A model generated the notes under the pieces. It was not told the DNA's origin. It did no database searches and saw nothing but the letters and a program-made list of their open reading frames with translations. A stretch of DNA of 64,000 nucleotides from an uncultured Bacteroidota bacterium (lineage in GTDB: Bacteria > Bacteroidota > Bacteroidia > Flavobacteriales > Flavobacteriaceae): assembly GCA_902628605.1 (NCBI GenBank), contig CACONV010000001.1, positions 11,101 through 75,100 on the forward strand, written 5' to 3'. Shown here piece by piece: positions 1 through 6,799 of the stretch; the first letter of the stretch is position 1; each line of letters starts with the position of its first letter. Made by a program: the position numbers and the translations under genes.

Positions 1-356
1 GAATTTATAAGAGAAGTAAAGTACATTTTTTTTGAGTTGAAGTAGGGTCTAGATGCTAAAATTGTTTTCATGTCATCTCTTAGAGCATATTGATTTTGAA
101 AATAATATTGTTTTACTTTCTTAGAATCAATTACGTTCCAATTTACCAAAATAGAATCCGTAACATCAACAACAGATTTTAATTCTGCTCTTGTTGTCAG
201 CAATGAAAAATAATTTTGTTCAAGCTCATATAAAACGTTCTTTGATAAAACTGCGTTATCTTCATTTAGTTTTATCTTTTGTATGTAGCGTTCAACTGAA
301 AAAGAACCAATTATTGAAAAGAAAATTGCAATAGCACTAAAAAAATTAGCTTTCAT
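1..356 (-). CDS. Hypothetical membrane-anchored protein, 3' end outside window
   Basis: This reading frame opens at an ATG (354-356 on the minus strand) and runs without a stop to the left edge, giving 118 codons of a longer protein. The N-terminus MKANFFSAIAIFFSIIGSF is one hydrophobic segment. It is followed by a charged, probably helical stretch (about residues 22-60) with no Cys lipobox. I do not recognise the family. The layout of one N-terminal membrane helix plus a helical extracytoplasmic part resembles small uncharacterised flavobacterial membrane proteins. It lies downstream of the gene at 424-1104 on the same strand, but a strong terminator separates them, so it probably has its own promoter. 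Confidence 0.6.
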   Translation of the reverse strand, partial: MKANFFSAIAIFFSIIGSFSVERYIQKIKLNEDNAVLSKNVLYELEQNYFSLLTTRAELKSVVDVTDSILVNWNVIDSKKVKQYYFQNQYALRDDMKTILASRPYFNSKKMYFTSLIN

Positions 357-381
357 CAGTAGAGTTAAAAATCTAAAATAA

Positions 382-407
382 AAAAAGTCCTCAAAAGAGG
401 ACTTTTT
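382..407 (-). terminator. Intrinsic terminator of the 424-1104 gene
   Basis: There is a perfect 11-bp inverted repeat (382-392 with 397-407) and a 4-base loop. The core is AGTCCTC/GAGGACT, with an A-tract on one side and a T-tract on the other. It lies just after the stop codon of the minus-strand gene at 424-1104. It ends that transcript before the next minus-strand gene begins at 356. Confidence 0.85.
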
Positions 408-423
408 AAATTAAAAAAATAAA

Positions 424-1104
424 TTAAAATTGTTTTATAAGTACCCGTGTAAATGTTTGACTATAGGTAGAATTTGATATCTCCTTTTGAAAAATTGCAA
501 ATGCTTCTTGCTCCTTTTTGTTATCCGGACCAAATTTAAAAGCAGACTCTAAATCAGGGTATGTAAGATAAATATACATATTCTCACCATTGTCCGAACC
601 GTGTACAATTTGTCCCATACTTACAAGTCCAGGGGGTTTAGATGATTTCATAAGTTTTCCAAAAGCAGCCGCGAAGCTAGGTTGATTTTTAACTTTAAAA
701 ACCCAAGCTTGTCCAATTTGTTCCGGCTTGTCTAGATTAAAATTAAGCAAACCTACGCCCGCACTTCTTCTAGCAGAATTAACATATTTACCCATATTAG
801 AAATATATAAACTCCACTTTGGCCCTTTTAAAGAGCCCCTGAAATCTGCAAGAGACTTTGCAGACTGACTAAACATACTTAAGATGTGAGTGCCTTTAAA
901 ATTATTACCCTTCATCGCAATACTAGAAAAGGATACGCTAACATCCTCTGGTATTTTGATACTTGAATAATAATCTGTAACGAGTTTAGCAACATTAGAT
1001 GCATTACCTCCATCGACGTCAATTATGACATCGAACCAATAAATATTTTGAGAGAAGCCATTGATAGATAATAATAAACTAAATAATAAAAGTAATTTTT
1101 TCAT
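424..1104 (-). CDS. Exported protein, candidate tandem ABM-like barrel (family member A)
   Basis: The 226-residue protein has a clear signal peptide, cut after about residue 18 (LLLSINGFSQ), and no lipobox, so it should be periplasmic or secreted. The mature part reads as two similar halves of alternating strand and helix. Each half begins with an aromatic-rich strand (IYWFDVIIDVD near residue 21, QAWVFKVKN near 130) and later has a helix of the 'F..fr..l' kind (SLADFRGSL). This is the pattern of antibiotic-biosynthesis-monooxygenase (ABM) type dimeric barrels, but the assignment is inferred from pattern only. Related exported proteins lie at 2276, 8651 and 9426. All four share the same leader motif. 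No catalytic residues can be named. Confidence 0.7.
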   Translation of the reverse strand: MKKLLLLFSLLLSINGFSQNIYWFDVIIDVDGGNASNVAKLVTDYYSSIKIPEDVSVSFSSIAMKGNNFKGTHILSMFSQSAKSLADFRGSLKGPKWSLYISNMGKYVNSARRSAGVGLLNFNLDKPEQIGQAWVFKVKNQPSFAAAFGKLMKSSKPPGLVSMGQIVHGSDNGENMYIYLTYPDLESAFKFGPDNKKEQEAFAIFQKEISNSTYSQTFTRVLIKQF

Positions 1105-1115
1105 TGAATTTTAAA

Positions 1116-1139
1116 TTTATGGTTAATACCATAAATTTA
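1116..1139 (-). promoter_or_regulatory. Promoter-leader module of the 424-1104 gene
   Basis: Read on the minus strand there is a -7-like box TAAATTTA (1139-1132), five bases, then TTAACCATAAA (1126-1116), then 11 bases to the ATG. The same 11-mer lies upstream of the genes at 2276, 8651 and 9426. Here it is also half of an inverted repeat, TTTATGGT-ATTA-ACCATAAA, which could be an operator. Confidence 0.55.
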
Positions 1140-1146
1140 GAAATTA

Positions 1147-1671
1147 TTATTTAGTTTTTGGCACATCAGCACGCTCATAAACGTAAAACATCTTTACCTT
1201 CCCGTCTTCAATAAGTGCATCGTGAACTTGAAATACTTTCACTTTTTCTCCCTCTACTTCTAATGTTAAATCATGACCTGACGTTACCCACTGCTTTAAA
1301 AAACCTTTTTCATCGGTTAATTGATTTGAAATAAAATAATTTGACTCCCAATTTGGAGAATTGTTTTTAAACCAATTTGATAAAAATTCTAAATGTGCCT
1401 CCGAACCGTCGATGAACTCACCTCTGGGACCCCATATTTTAATATCTTCAAAATTTAATTTTGAAATTGCTTCCAAATTCCCTTGATTATGGGCCTTAAT
1501 ATAATCTTCCCAGACCTTAGTGGCAGATTCGGCACCGCCATATAAATCAAGTTTTTTTCCTGATTCATCTGATACATCATATCCTATCCTTTTAGAAACT
1601 TCAACTTCTTTTACTTGCTGCTGGCATGAAATTAAAAAAGATATACTTATAAGTATAATTACATTTTTCAT
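1147..1671 (-). CDS. NTF2/SnoaL-like lipoprotein
   Basis: This is a 174-residue predicted lipoprotein. The signal peptide ends in a lipobox (SFLISC, Cys at 16). After a short linker comes one NTF2-like cone domain (about residues 47-165). It starts with the typical first helix AESATKVWEDYIKAHNQGNL and then has IWGPRGEFIDG, the acidic and aromatic pocket region of SnoaL-like proteins. It ends with DGKVKMFYVYERAD. SnoaL-like domains hold small hydrophobic ligands or act as cyclases and isomerases, but no substrate can be inferred here. The gene follows the START-domain gene at 1713 by 41 bases on the same strand and probably shares its transcript. The TTAACCATAAA leader motif is absent. Confidence 0.75.
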   Translation of the reverse strand: MKNVIILISISFLISCQQQVKEVEVSKRIGYDVSDESGKKLDLYGGAESATKVWEDYIKAHNQGNLEAISKLNFEDIKIWGPRGEFIDGSEAHLEFLSNWFKNNSPNWESNYFISNQLTDEKGFLKQWVTSGHDLTLEVEGEKVKVFQVHDALIEDGKVKMFYVYERADVPKTK

Positions 1672-1712
1672 TTTATAAATATTTTATTTGATTTACAATA
1701 TTAGTAAATTAT

Positions 1713-2150
1713 TTACGATCTGTATCCATCACTGCCAAAACCTTCTGACACACCACTTTGACAAAATTGCCTCAAACTTTCCAAATATTTTCCAACACTA
1801 TAATTCATATTAGCATAAAAATCATCTTGGTCTTCAAATGCTGATTGAGAATATCTAACTCTAGTTTTATCATCATTATCGTCTAATTCATACGTGTACT
1901 TTTGACCAATTAATGCATCTAAACTTGTGTCTACACATTCCCATGTTATTTTCTTGTTCTTTTCATATTCTATTATTTGAATTTTAAAATCAATCTCTCC
2001 AAATCTAAAGTTGATATTCCCATTTAATTTAGACTCGCCGGAAGTTTCAGTTGTATACCATTTTTGAAGCTTTTGAATATCGGTGAGTGCATCAAATACT
2101 TCATCGATAGGAGATTTTATGTGGAATAAATGTTTTATTGTATAACTCAT
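1713..2150 (-). CDS. START-like (SRPBCC/AHSA1) domain protein
   Basis: A 145-residue cytosolic protein with no signal peptide. It reads as one complete AHSA1-type START domain. HLFHIKSPIDEVFDALTD is the usual first strand and helix. Then come LQKWYTTETSGE, where the family has a W..p. motif, and FRFGEIDFKIQIIEYEKNKK, ITWECVD, and a C-terminal helix NYSVGKYLESLRQFCQSG. The family binds lipid-like or aromatic ligands or acts as an Hsp90 co-chaperone-like fold. The actual role here is unknown. It is probably the first gene of a minus-strand pair with the SnoaL-like lipoprotein at 1147-1671. Confidence 0.8.
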   Translation of the reverse strand: MSYTIKHLFHIKSPIDEVFDALTDIQKLQKWYTTETSGESKLNGNINFRFGEIDFKIQIIEYEKNKKITWECVDTSLDALIGQKYTYELDDNDDKTRVRYSQSAFEDQDDFYANMNYSVGKYLESLRQFCQSGVSEGFGSDGYRS

Positions 2151-2241
2151 TTTTTTGTATTTATGTTTTTATTACTTGTAATACTAAATAATAATCTCAA
2201 ATAATCAAATTTTTTAAAATTATTTTAAATGTTTTTTTTGA

Positions 2242-2266
2242 TATATTTACCCATATTAACCATAAA
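2242..2266 (+). promoter_or_regulatory. Promoter-leader module of the 2276 gene
   Basis: A -7 box TATATTTA (2242-2249) is followed by six bases and TTAACCATAAA (2256-2266), then nine bases to the ATG. The -7 box fits the Bacteroidota TAnnTTTG pattern except at its last base. Spacing to both the box and the ATG matches the other members of the set. Confidence 0.6.
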
Positions 2267-2275
2267 TTAAATATT

Positions 2276-3031
2276 ATGAAAAAACTACTATCGCTAATCC
2301 TTCTTTTATCGACTTTTGCTAGTGCACAGGTGTATCAAACATTTTCAATGCACTTTGTCAGAGTTGAGGGAGACTTAGAAGCGTTTGAGAAGGTTCAGTC
2401 AATTTATATGCAGAAAGTTGCTCAGAATGCTGTTGAAAAAGGAGATATTGCTTTTTGGGCTTTTCTAAGAAGAGTTCGCATGGACAACATAGATGACGAA
2501 GAAATAATGAATTATCTCTTTGTCCAATCAAACAAAGATATCACCGCAATGCTAAGTGATAAAAACAGATGGTGGGAAAATGCTCCAAACATTTTATCTG
2601 AAGATGAACAAGAACTAGTAGCAGCCTTAGAAAAATCATACACATGGACTGCCGACCACAGACACATTTTCGTTGACGAAGTAAGTATTGCAAATGGTCT
2701 TGGAAACTTTATACAATTTAATTTTGCCAGACCAAAAAATTTAAATGGTTTTATATCTGAAAACCAAACTCTGTGGAAAAATTATTTTTCATCCAATATG
2801 AAAAAAATGAACATGGTTAATTGGGGTGTTGGAAGACATATTGCCCCTTTATCTCAAAGATGGTCAACAGTTGTTACCTGGGACATGTTCGAGAGTCTTG
2901 AAGATTTGATGAAATATAGAATTGGTACAAATCCTCCAACTCCATCAAAATCTAAAATGAGTACTTATAATCCAGAGGGATTTAGAAGTTCGGTAATTTT
3001 TCAACCATTAAAATTTGCTGTAAAGCAATAA
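2276..3031 (+). CDS. Exported protein, candidate tandem ABM-like barrel (family member C)
   Basis: This 251-residue protein has a signal peptide cut near residue 17 (LSTFASAQ). The mature chain shows a first half, FSMHFVRVEGDLEAFEKVQS then DIAFWAFLRRVRM and NYLFVQSNKDI. A second half follows with FIQFNFARPKNLNGFISE, MVNWGVGRHIAPL, and STVVTWDMFESLEDLMKY. This repeats the order strand-helix-strand-strand and suggests two ABM-like barrels in one chain. It is similar in size and leader to the genes at 424, 8651 and 9426. The barrel assignment is by pattern, not by a search. It is followed by a good terminator, so it is probably a single-gene transcript. Confidence 0.7.
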   Translation: MKKLLSLILLLSTFASAQVYQTFSMHFVRVEGDLEAFEKVQSIYMQKVAQNAVEKGDIAFWAFLRRVRMDNIDDEEIMNYLFVQSNKDITAMLSDKNRWWENAPNILSEDEQELVAALEKSYTWTADHRHIFVDEVSIANGLGNFIQFNFARPKNLNGFISENQTLWKNYFSSNMKKMNMVNWGVGRHIAPLSQRWSTVVTWDMFESLEDLMKYRIGTNPPTPSKSKMSTYNPEGFRSSVIFQPLKFAVKQ

Positions 3032-3044
3032 AATTTTATTTGTA

Positions 3045-3082
3045 TTAACGTCTGCGTAAAATAGCAGGCGTTAATATTTTTT
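3045..3082 (+). terminator. Intrinsic terminator after the 2276 gene
   Basis: An 11-bp stem (3045-3055 with 3064-3074, one G-T pair) has an 8-base loop and is followed by a T-rich run. It lies 13 bases after the stop codon of the preceding gene. Confidence 0.8.
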
Positions 3083-3096
3083 AAATCAATATTTCT

Positions 3097-3507
3097 ATGA
3101 AAAAGATATTCATAACAATTGTAATCACATTTATTTCATCAATAATAATTGGAATTTTACCAGCAATCTTATTTTATGTTCCCAGTCAAATTGAATTTGC
3201 AAAGCAATTCCCAGACATTGTAAATGCAGAACCTGAACCTATATTTATGTTACTAGGTTCTTTATCTCTTTTAATCTTATGGGTAATAAGTTTTGACAAA
3301 ATGGGAATAAGTGATTACAAAAGTGGTGCTTTAACAGGTATTTGGTATTCCTTACTTTGTTTTATTTTCTTTGATTTTACTGTTTCAGGGTTAACTAACA
3401 TTTATTCAATGGAGTTCATAATAACAGACATCTTGCTTTCTGGAATTATTGGTGGACCTCAAGGTGCGATTATAGGTTGGTCACTCGGAAGATTTGCCAG
3501 GAAATAA
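3097..3507 (+). CDS. Hypothetical four-helix inner membrane protein
   Basis: A 136-residue protein with four predicted membrane segments: about residues 4-28, 50-66, 79-100 and 108-130. A polar loop rich in Pro and Glu (VNAEPEPI) lies between the first two. The C-terminus GGPQGAIIGWSLGRFARK is Gly-rich and ends in basic residues on the cytoplasmic side. I do not recognise the family. It follows the terminator of the 2276 gene and has no obvious partner. Confidence 0.65.
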   Translation: MKKIFITIVITFISSIIIGILPAILFYVPSQIEFAKQFPDIVNAEPEPIFMLLGSLSLLILWVISFDKMGISDYKSGALTGIWYSLLCFIFFDFTVSGLTNIYSMEFIITDILLSGIIGGPQGAIIGWSLGRFARK

Positions 3508-3640
3508 CACAGTATTTCTCTGATTTTCTTTGTAAGATATTAAATGTTGGTAGGCTTTTCGTTACAAATAATTTTACCTAATTATATCACTTTATTAAGA
3601 CTTTCTGTGTTAGATCAATTAGAAATGAATGAAATTGATT

Positions 3641-3729
3641 AAAAATGGTCAAAAGATGATCAAAAAATGAACAAAATTGACCAAAATTGACCAAAATTGA
3701 CCAAAATTGCTCAAAAAACGTACAAAAAC
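3641..3729. repeat. Phased A-tract array (probably curved DNA)
   Basis: Nine A-tracts of 4-6 bases follow one another at steps of almost exactly 10 bases. The central units are four near-perfect copies of CCAAAATTGA (3671-3710). One helical turn per A-tract is the classic arrangement for intrinsically bent DNA. The array ends 60 bases before the -7 box at 3789. The surrounding gene-free stretch (3508-3823) holds nothing else I can see apart from that promoter. Confidence 0.7.
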
Positions 3730-3788
3730 ATAAGAAATCAATCTTTGTAAATAAAAATCTATTTTTTCTGTATGGGTTTCAATTTTGA

Positions 3789-3811
3789 TATATTTGACAA
3801 TTAATCATAAA
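3789..3811 (+). promoter_or_regulatory. Promoter-leader module of the 3824 gene
   Basis: A perfect Bacteroidota -7 box, TATATTTG (3789-3796), is followed by four bases and TTAATCATAAA (3801-3811), a one-base variant of the shared motif. Twelve bases then lead to ATG 3824. This fixes the start: the upstream in-frame TTG at 3785 overlaps the promoter and cannot be the initiator. Confidence 0.65.
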
Positions 3812-3823
3812 TCGAAATCAAAA

Positions 3824-4729
3824 ATGAAAAATCTAAAATATATCATCTTATTAATTTTTATACTCCCACTTGTAATAACAAGTTGTGAAACTACAGGGGG
3901 TGTTTGGCTTAAAGAGGGTGAAAGGAAAGGTACAGCATATAAGTTTGGTGGCCAAAAAATGACAGATAATCTATTAGCACTTGCCGAAGCTTACTCTGAA
4001 AGAGACACGGAAAAACTTTTCACATACTATTCTGAAGAATTTTTAACCGAAAGAAGAAAAGAATGGTCAAAAGAATATTTAGAATCCATGGAATCTTTGA
4101 GTATGGTCCCTTATAAAATTATTCCTCTGGTTGGAGAGGATGGTAAATACAAGCAGGTTATTGCTTGGTCAGATGAAGAAAGAGTCTACAAAAATGGATC
4201 TTATGAAAAACTAAATCTTATGGAACTTTTTCTCCTAGACGATAAAGGGAAAGTAAATGATTTTAGACAGTGGAAAGCAATAGATTCAGTAAATTTTGGA
4301 ATGCCTTACGGAGGTAAGTTCTTTGGAAGAGAAAAAAGTGAAAATTCGGGAAGACCATTTGTTTTTTCTAATAGAGGCGAAACTTCTATACTGGAAAAAC
4401 TAGTTGAAGACTATAATAAAATGGATGTTGAAGGATTTAAAAATGCATTTGCTGAAGAATTTACACTAAATACTTATGATGGTAAAACCATGAAACTTAA
4501 AAACAGTGATCTTGGCAACTTATTTAAGCCTTACAGATCTGTCGATTGGAGTCCAATTGCTATTGTCCCAATTAAGATTAGAAATACCGACGCAGCTTCA
4601 GGTGTAATGGTTTATTCTTCAGAGAAAAGAGTCTTTAAAAATGGCAGAAAGTGGAAAAAAGATCTTATGGAAATTTTTTACTTTGATTTAGAAGGGAAAA
4701 TCTCTTCTATGGTGCAATTTGCTAGATAA
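3824..4729 (+). CDS. Lipoprotein with two NTF2-like domains in tandem
   Basis: A 301-residue predicted lipoprotein (signal peptide ending PLVITSC). It carries two copies of one domain. The first spans about residues 35-160 and the second about 180-301. The copies can be aligned by eye. LALAEAYSERDTEKLFTYYS matches LVEDYNKMDVEGFKNAFAEE. ERVYKNGSYEKLNLMELFLL matches KRVFKNGRKWKKDLMEIFYF. Both then end in an acidic-Gly-Lys turn. The pattern fits NTF2/SnoaL-like domains, which usually pair as dimers, so this chain may be a built-in dimer. The ligand is unknown. An ATG at 3824 is chosen over a TTG at 3785 because the promoter lies between them. Confidence 0.75.
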   Translation: MKNLKYIILLIFILPLVITSCETTGGVWLKEGERKGTAYKFGGQKMTDNLLALAEAYSERDTEKLFTYYSEEFLTERRKEWSKEYLESMESLSMVPYKIIPLVGEDGKYKQVIAWSDEERVYKNGSYEKLNLMELFLLDDKGKVNDFRQWKAIDSVNFGMPYGGKFFGREKSENSGRPFVFSNRGETSILEKLVEDYNKMDVEGFKNAFAEEFTLNTYDGKTMKLKNSDLGNLFKPYRSVDWSPIAIVPIKIRNTDAASGVMVYSSEKRVFKNGRKWKKDLMEIFYFDLEGKISSMVQFAR

Positions 4730-4749
4730 ATTTCAATTTTAATCTATTT

Positions 4750-4778
4750 AACCCTCTCCCTTTTAGAGAGGGTTTTTT
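4750..4778 (+). terminator. Intrinsic terminator of the 3824 gene
   Basis: A 9-bp stem, AACCCTCTC (4750-4758) with GAGAGGGTT (4766-4774), has a 7-base loop and is followed by a T run. It lies 20 bases after the stop codon. Confidence 0.9.
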
Positions 4779-4816
4779 AATTTAAAATTCTAAATAATAG
4801 ATAGGGGGTCTTTTTA

Positions 4817-4824
4817 TATATTTA
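4817..4824 (+). promoter_or_regulatory. Candidate -7 promoter box of the 4844 small ORF
   Basis: TATATTTA, the same box used by the shared module, lies 19 bases before the GTG of the small ORF at 4844. No TTAACCATAAA follows. Confidence 0.35.
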
Positions 4825-4843
4825 CAAATAAGAATATTCAAAA

Positions 4844-4939
4844 GTGGGTTACTTCTTTTCTAACTTAATTATTTATGCTTTTATTTTTTCACTCGTTGTT
4901 TTAGCGTATTATGCAATAAGAAAAATTAAAAACAAGTAA
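4844..4939 (+). CDS. Candidate small single-span membrane protein (31 aa)
   Basis: A GTG-started frame codes for 31 residues. It has one hydrophobic stretch (FFSNLIIYAFIFSLVVLAYY) followed by a strongly basic tail (AIRKIKNK), the usual layout of a tiny inner-membrane protein with its C-terminus in the cytoplasm. A -7-like box lies at 4817. The start is not certain, and no ATG exists in this frame. The rest of the gene-poor stretch 4730-5052 holds the terminator at 4750 and a weak inverted repeat (AAGACTA 4997-5003 with TAGTCTT 5027-5033). Nothing else was seen there. Confidence 0.4.
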   Translation: MGYFFSNLIIYAFIFSLVVLAYYAIRKIKNK

Positions 4940-5052
4940 TAAACAAGTGAATTCAATTTTCTTTGCTTAATCATGCTTCTTTTCCTAGTTGGAATGAAGA
5001 CTAAACTCATTTAAAACTTTAGGAAATAGTCTTAATTTAATATGCTGTGTCT

Positions 5053-5283
5053 TTATTTTAGAGTACAAGTTGCTCCAAAAGCTTCAAATAGAGCCTTTGA
5101 TACCTCAAGTAATTCCTTAGTAAGAGTCTCTCCACTGTCTGGATCCTTCATTCCTTCACAGAGTTGATCAAATGACTCACCGACGATTTCGCAGTTTAAA
5201 CAAAGGTTGTCTTCATCGTCTTTACTGCAACTTGTCAAGCTTAATGACAAAAAAAATACAATTATTGTTACAATTTTTTTCAT
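5053..5283 (-). CDS. Small lipoprotein, Cys-rich
   Basis: A 76-residue predicted lipoprotein. The signal peptide ends in LSLTSC, with Lys-Asp-Asp-Glu-Asp directly after the Cys, a charge pattern that in Bacteroidota often marks surface export. The mature part contains four further Cys (CLNC, QLC, ATC), which could form two disulfides. It ends in a helix (TKELLEVSKALFEAFG). The family is not recognised and no partner is apparent. Its promoter region faces that of the oxidoreductase gene at 5341. Confidence 0.7.
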   Translation of the reverse strand: MKKIVTIIVFFLSLSLTSCSKDDEDNLCLNCEIVGESFDQLCEGMKDPDSGETLTKELLEVSKALFEAFGATCTLK

Positions 5284-5290
5284 GGTTTCT

Positions 5291-5314
5291 TTTATTAGTT
5301 AACCCTCAAATATA
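5291..5314 (-). promoter_or_regulatory. Promoter of the 5053-5283 lipoprotein gene
   Basis: On the minus strand there is a perfect -7 box, TATATTTG (5314-5307), then four bases and TTAACTAATAAA, a looser relative of the shared leader motif. The ATG follows after seven bases. Confidence 0.45.
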
Positions 5315-5328
5315 AGCTTTTTGATATG

Positions 5329-5336
5329 TAAATTTG
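5329..5336 (+). promoter_or_regulatory. -7 promoter box of the 5341 gene
   Basis: TAAATTTG matches TAnnTTTG exactly and ends four bases before the ATG at 5341. A transcript starting at the usual distance would be leaderless or nearly so, unless the true promoter is further upstream. Confidence 0.4.
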
Positions 5337-5340
5337 TATT

Positions 5341-6024
5341 ATGAATATCAATTCTAAAAAAATTGAGGTTGCCGTTTTTGGAGCTACTGGTTTGATTGGC
5401 AGTATATTAATTAAGTATTTAAAACAATTCTCAAAATTCAAAAAAATTAATTTAGTACTTCGCTCGCCCGTAGACCTAAAAGGTGAAAATGTAAAAATTC
5501 ATAAAATCGATCTTTTTAAAAAGTCTGAAATCTTACATTCACTAAATACCAGTAAAGTGGTTTTTGTAGCTATTGGAACAACACTTTCTAAAGTTAAGGG
5601 TAACAAGGAAAAATATAGAAGAATCGAGTTTGGTATTACAAAAGATATTGCAGACTCCTGCAAAGAACTTGGAATTGATAAATTAATTTTGGTATCATCG
5701 TCCGGAGCAAATTTGAAAAGTAAAAGTTTTTACCTAAATCTTAAAGGAAGCATAGAAAAATACATGACCGATTTAAATTTGAAATCTGTTTCTATACTTA
5801 GGCCATCTTTATTATTAGGAAAAAGAAATGAGAAAAGATTTGTAGAAAAATTAGCCCAATTTGTAATACCAAAAATTTCTTTTTTCATGCCATCAAAATA
5901 TAAAGCAATTAAAGCTGAAACTGTTGCAAAAGCTATGTTACAACTGTCTACTACTGAAAGTAAAGGAGTCAAAATTTTTCATTACAAAGAGATAATGGAC
6001 CTAAGTAATAAATTTAAGATTTAA
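5341..6024 (+). CDS. NAD(P)-binding oxidoreductase, atypical SDR
   Basis: A 227-residue cytosolic Rossmann-fold protein. The dinucleotide-binding motif is GATGLIGS near residue 14, preceded by the strand KIEVAVF. It is followed by FVAIGTTLSKVKGN (near 78) and the strand LILVSSSGAN (near 116). The arrangement and short length resemble the HTATIP2/NAD(P)H-binding family of atypical short-chain dehydrogenases. The classical YxxxK catalytic pair is not clear, as in that family, where some members act as regulators. The substrate is unknown. It converges with the glycosyltransferase gene at 6040. Confidence 0.8.
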   Translation: MNINSKKIEVAVFGATGLIGSILIKYLKQFSKFKKINLVLRSPVDLKGENVKIHKIDLFKKSEILHSLNTSKVVFVAIGTTLSKVKGNKEKYRRIEFGITKDIADSCKELGIDKLILVSSSGANLKSKSFYLNLKGSIEKYMTDLNLKSVSILRPSLLLGKRNEKRFVEKLAQFVIPKISFFMPSKYKAIKAETVAKAMLQLSTTESKGVKIFHYKEIMDLSNKFKI

Positions 6025-6039
6025 ACAGCAAAGATTTAC

Positions 6040-6735
6040 TTATTTAATAAACAGGGTATAATATCTGTACAAAATATTGGGATTGACTTTTAAATAATGT
6101 AGTAAATGAATTATCCCAAAGTGAATTAGAAGTTTAAGGGTACCATTCTTTATAAACCTTCTAGAATCTGTTATGATTTCTCCATCCATGATTTTAAACT
6201 CTCCTTTTATGTAAATTTTTTTTATAAGATTTATATCTTCACAAACCTTGTAATCTTCATCATACCCACCACACAAAATGAATAATTTTTTGTGAATAAG
6301 TAGTGATTGATCTCCCCCTCTGCAAAAAATATTGTTGTATTTAGTTGCCTTAGATGACAATGATAGAAAAAAGTTTGAGGGTTTGAATTTGAGCTTAAAA
6401 CAACTTGCTTGATTTTTATTAGTCATTGATTGATAAATAACTTCTTTGAAATTTTTTGGAGGGATACAATCTGAATGTAAAAAATATAGCCAATTATATT
6501 TTGCGACTTTTGCTCCTTGATTCAACTGTTTTGCTCGACCTTTGTCATAATTGACTATTTTAATTTTCTTCTGATTTTTTAAAAAATTATTTATAGGAAA
6601 ATCAGTTCCTCCCTCAACCACAATAATTTCATATTTGGGCAGATTAAAATTTTTTATGTAATCTATTAATTTAAACAGATTATCCTTTTCATTAAGAGAA
6701 GGTATTATGATTGAGAGCCCTTGAGAATTTTTCAT
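6040..6735 (-). CDS. Family 2 glycosyltransferase (TIGR04283-like)
   Basis: A 231-residue single-domain GT-A glycosyltransferase. The N-terminus SIIIPSLNEKDNLFKLIDYI is the nucleotide-binding start of family 2. Then come EIIVVEGGTDFP, GRAKQLNQGAKVAK and WLYFLHSDCIPP, where the metal-binding acidic residue lies. This short layout matches the TIGR04283 group of bacterial family 2 transferases, which is often found beside radical-SAM or selenium-domain genes; none of those is present here. The acceptor is unknown. No membrane segment is obvious, apart from some hydrophobic residues near the C-terminus. Confidence 0.85.
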   Translation of the reverse strand: MKNSQGLSIIIPSLNEKDNLFKLIDYIKNFNLPKYEIIVVEGGTDFPINNFLKNQKKIKIVNYDKGRAKQLNQGAKVAKYNWLYFLHSDCIPPKNFKEVIYQSMTNKNQASCFKLKFKPSNFFLSLSSKATKYNNIFCRGGDQSLLIHKKLFILCGGYDEDYKVCEDINLIKKIYIKGEFKIMDGEIITDSRRFIKNGTLKLLIHFGIIHLLHYLKVNPNILYRYYTLFIK

Positions 6736-6799
6736 ATCGTAATGAAGAAAGTATATTTGAAATTAATACAGTATTTTTGATTAAGTAAAATATTAACTT

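Noticed and set aside
1..356. DUF6090-type protein
   Set aside because: The layout is similar, but no characteristic string was seen, so it is left as hypothetical.
3641..3729. CRISPR-like repeat
   Set aside because: Units are only 10 bases long with no spacers. It is a phased A-tract array.
3785..3823. TTG-started N-terminal extension of the 3824 lipoprotein gene
   Set aside because: The TTG overlaps the promoter. A -7 box (3789-3796) and the shared leader lie between it and the ATG, and the ATG gives a clean lipoprotein signal.
4997..5033. Inverted repeat AAGACTA/TAGTCTT as a terminator of the 5053 gene
   Set aside because: The loop is 23 bases and no T run follows on the minus strand.
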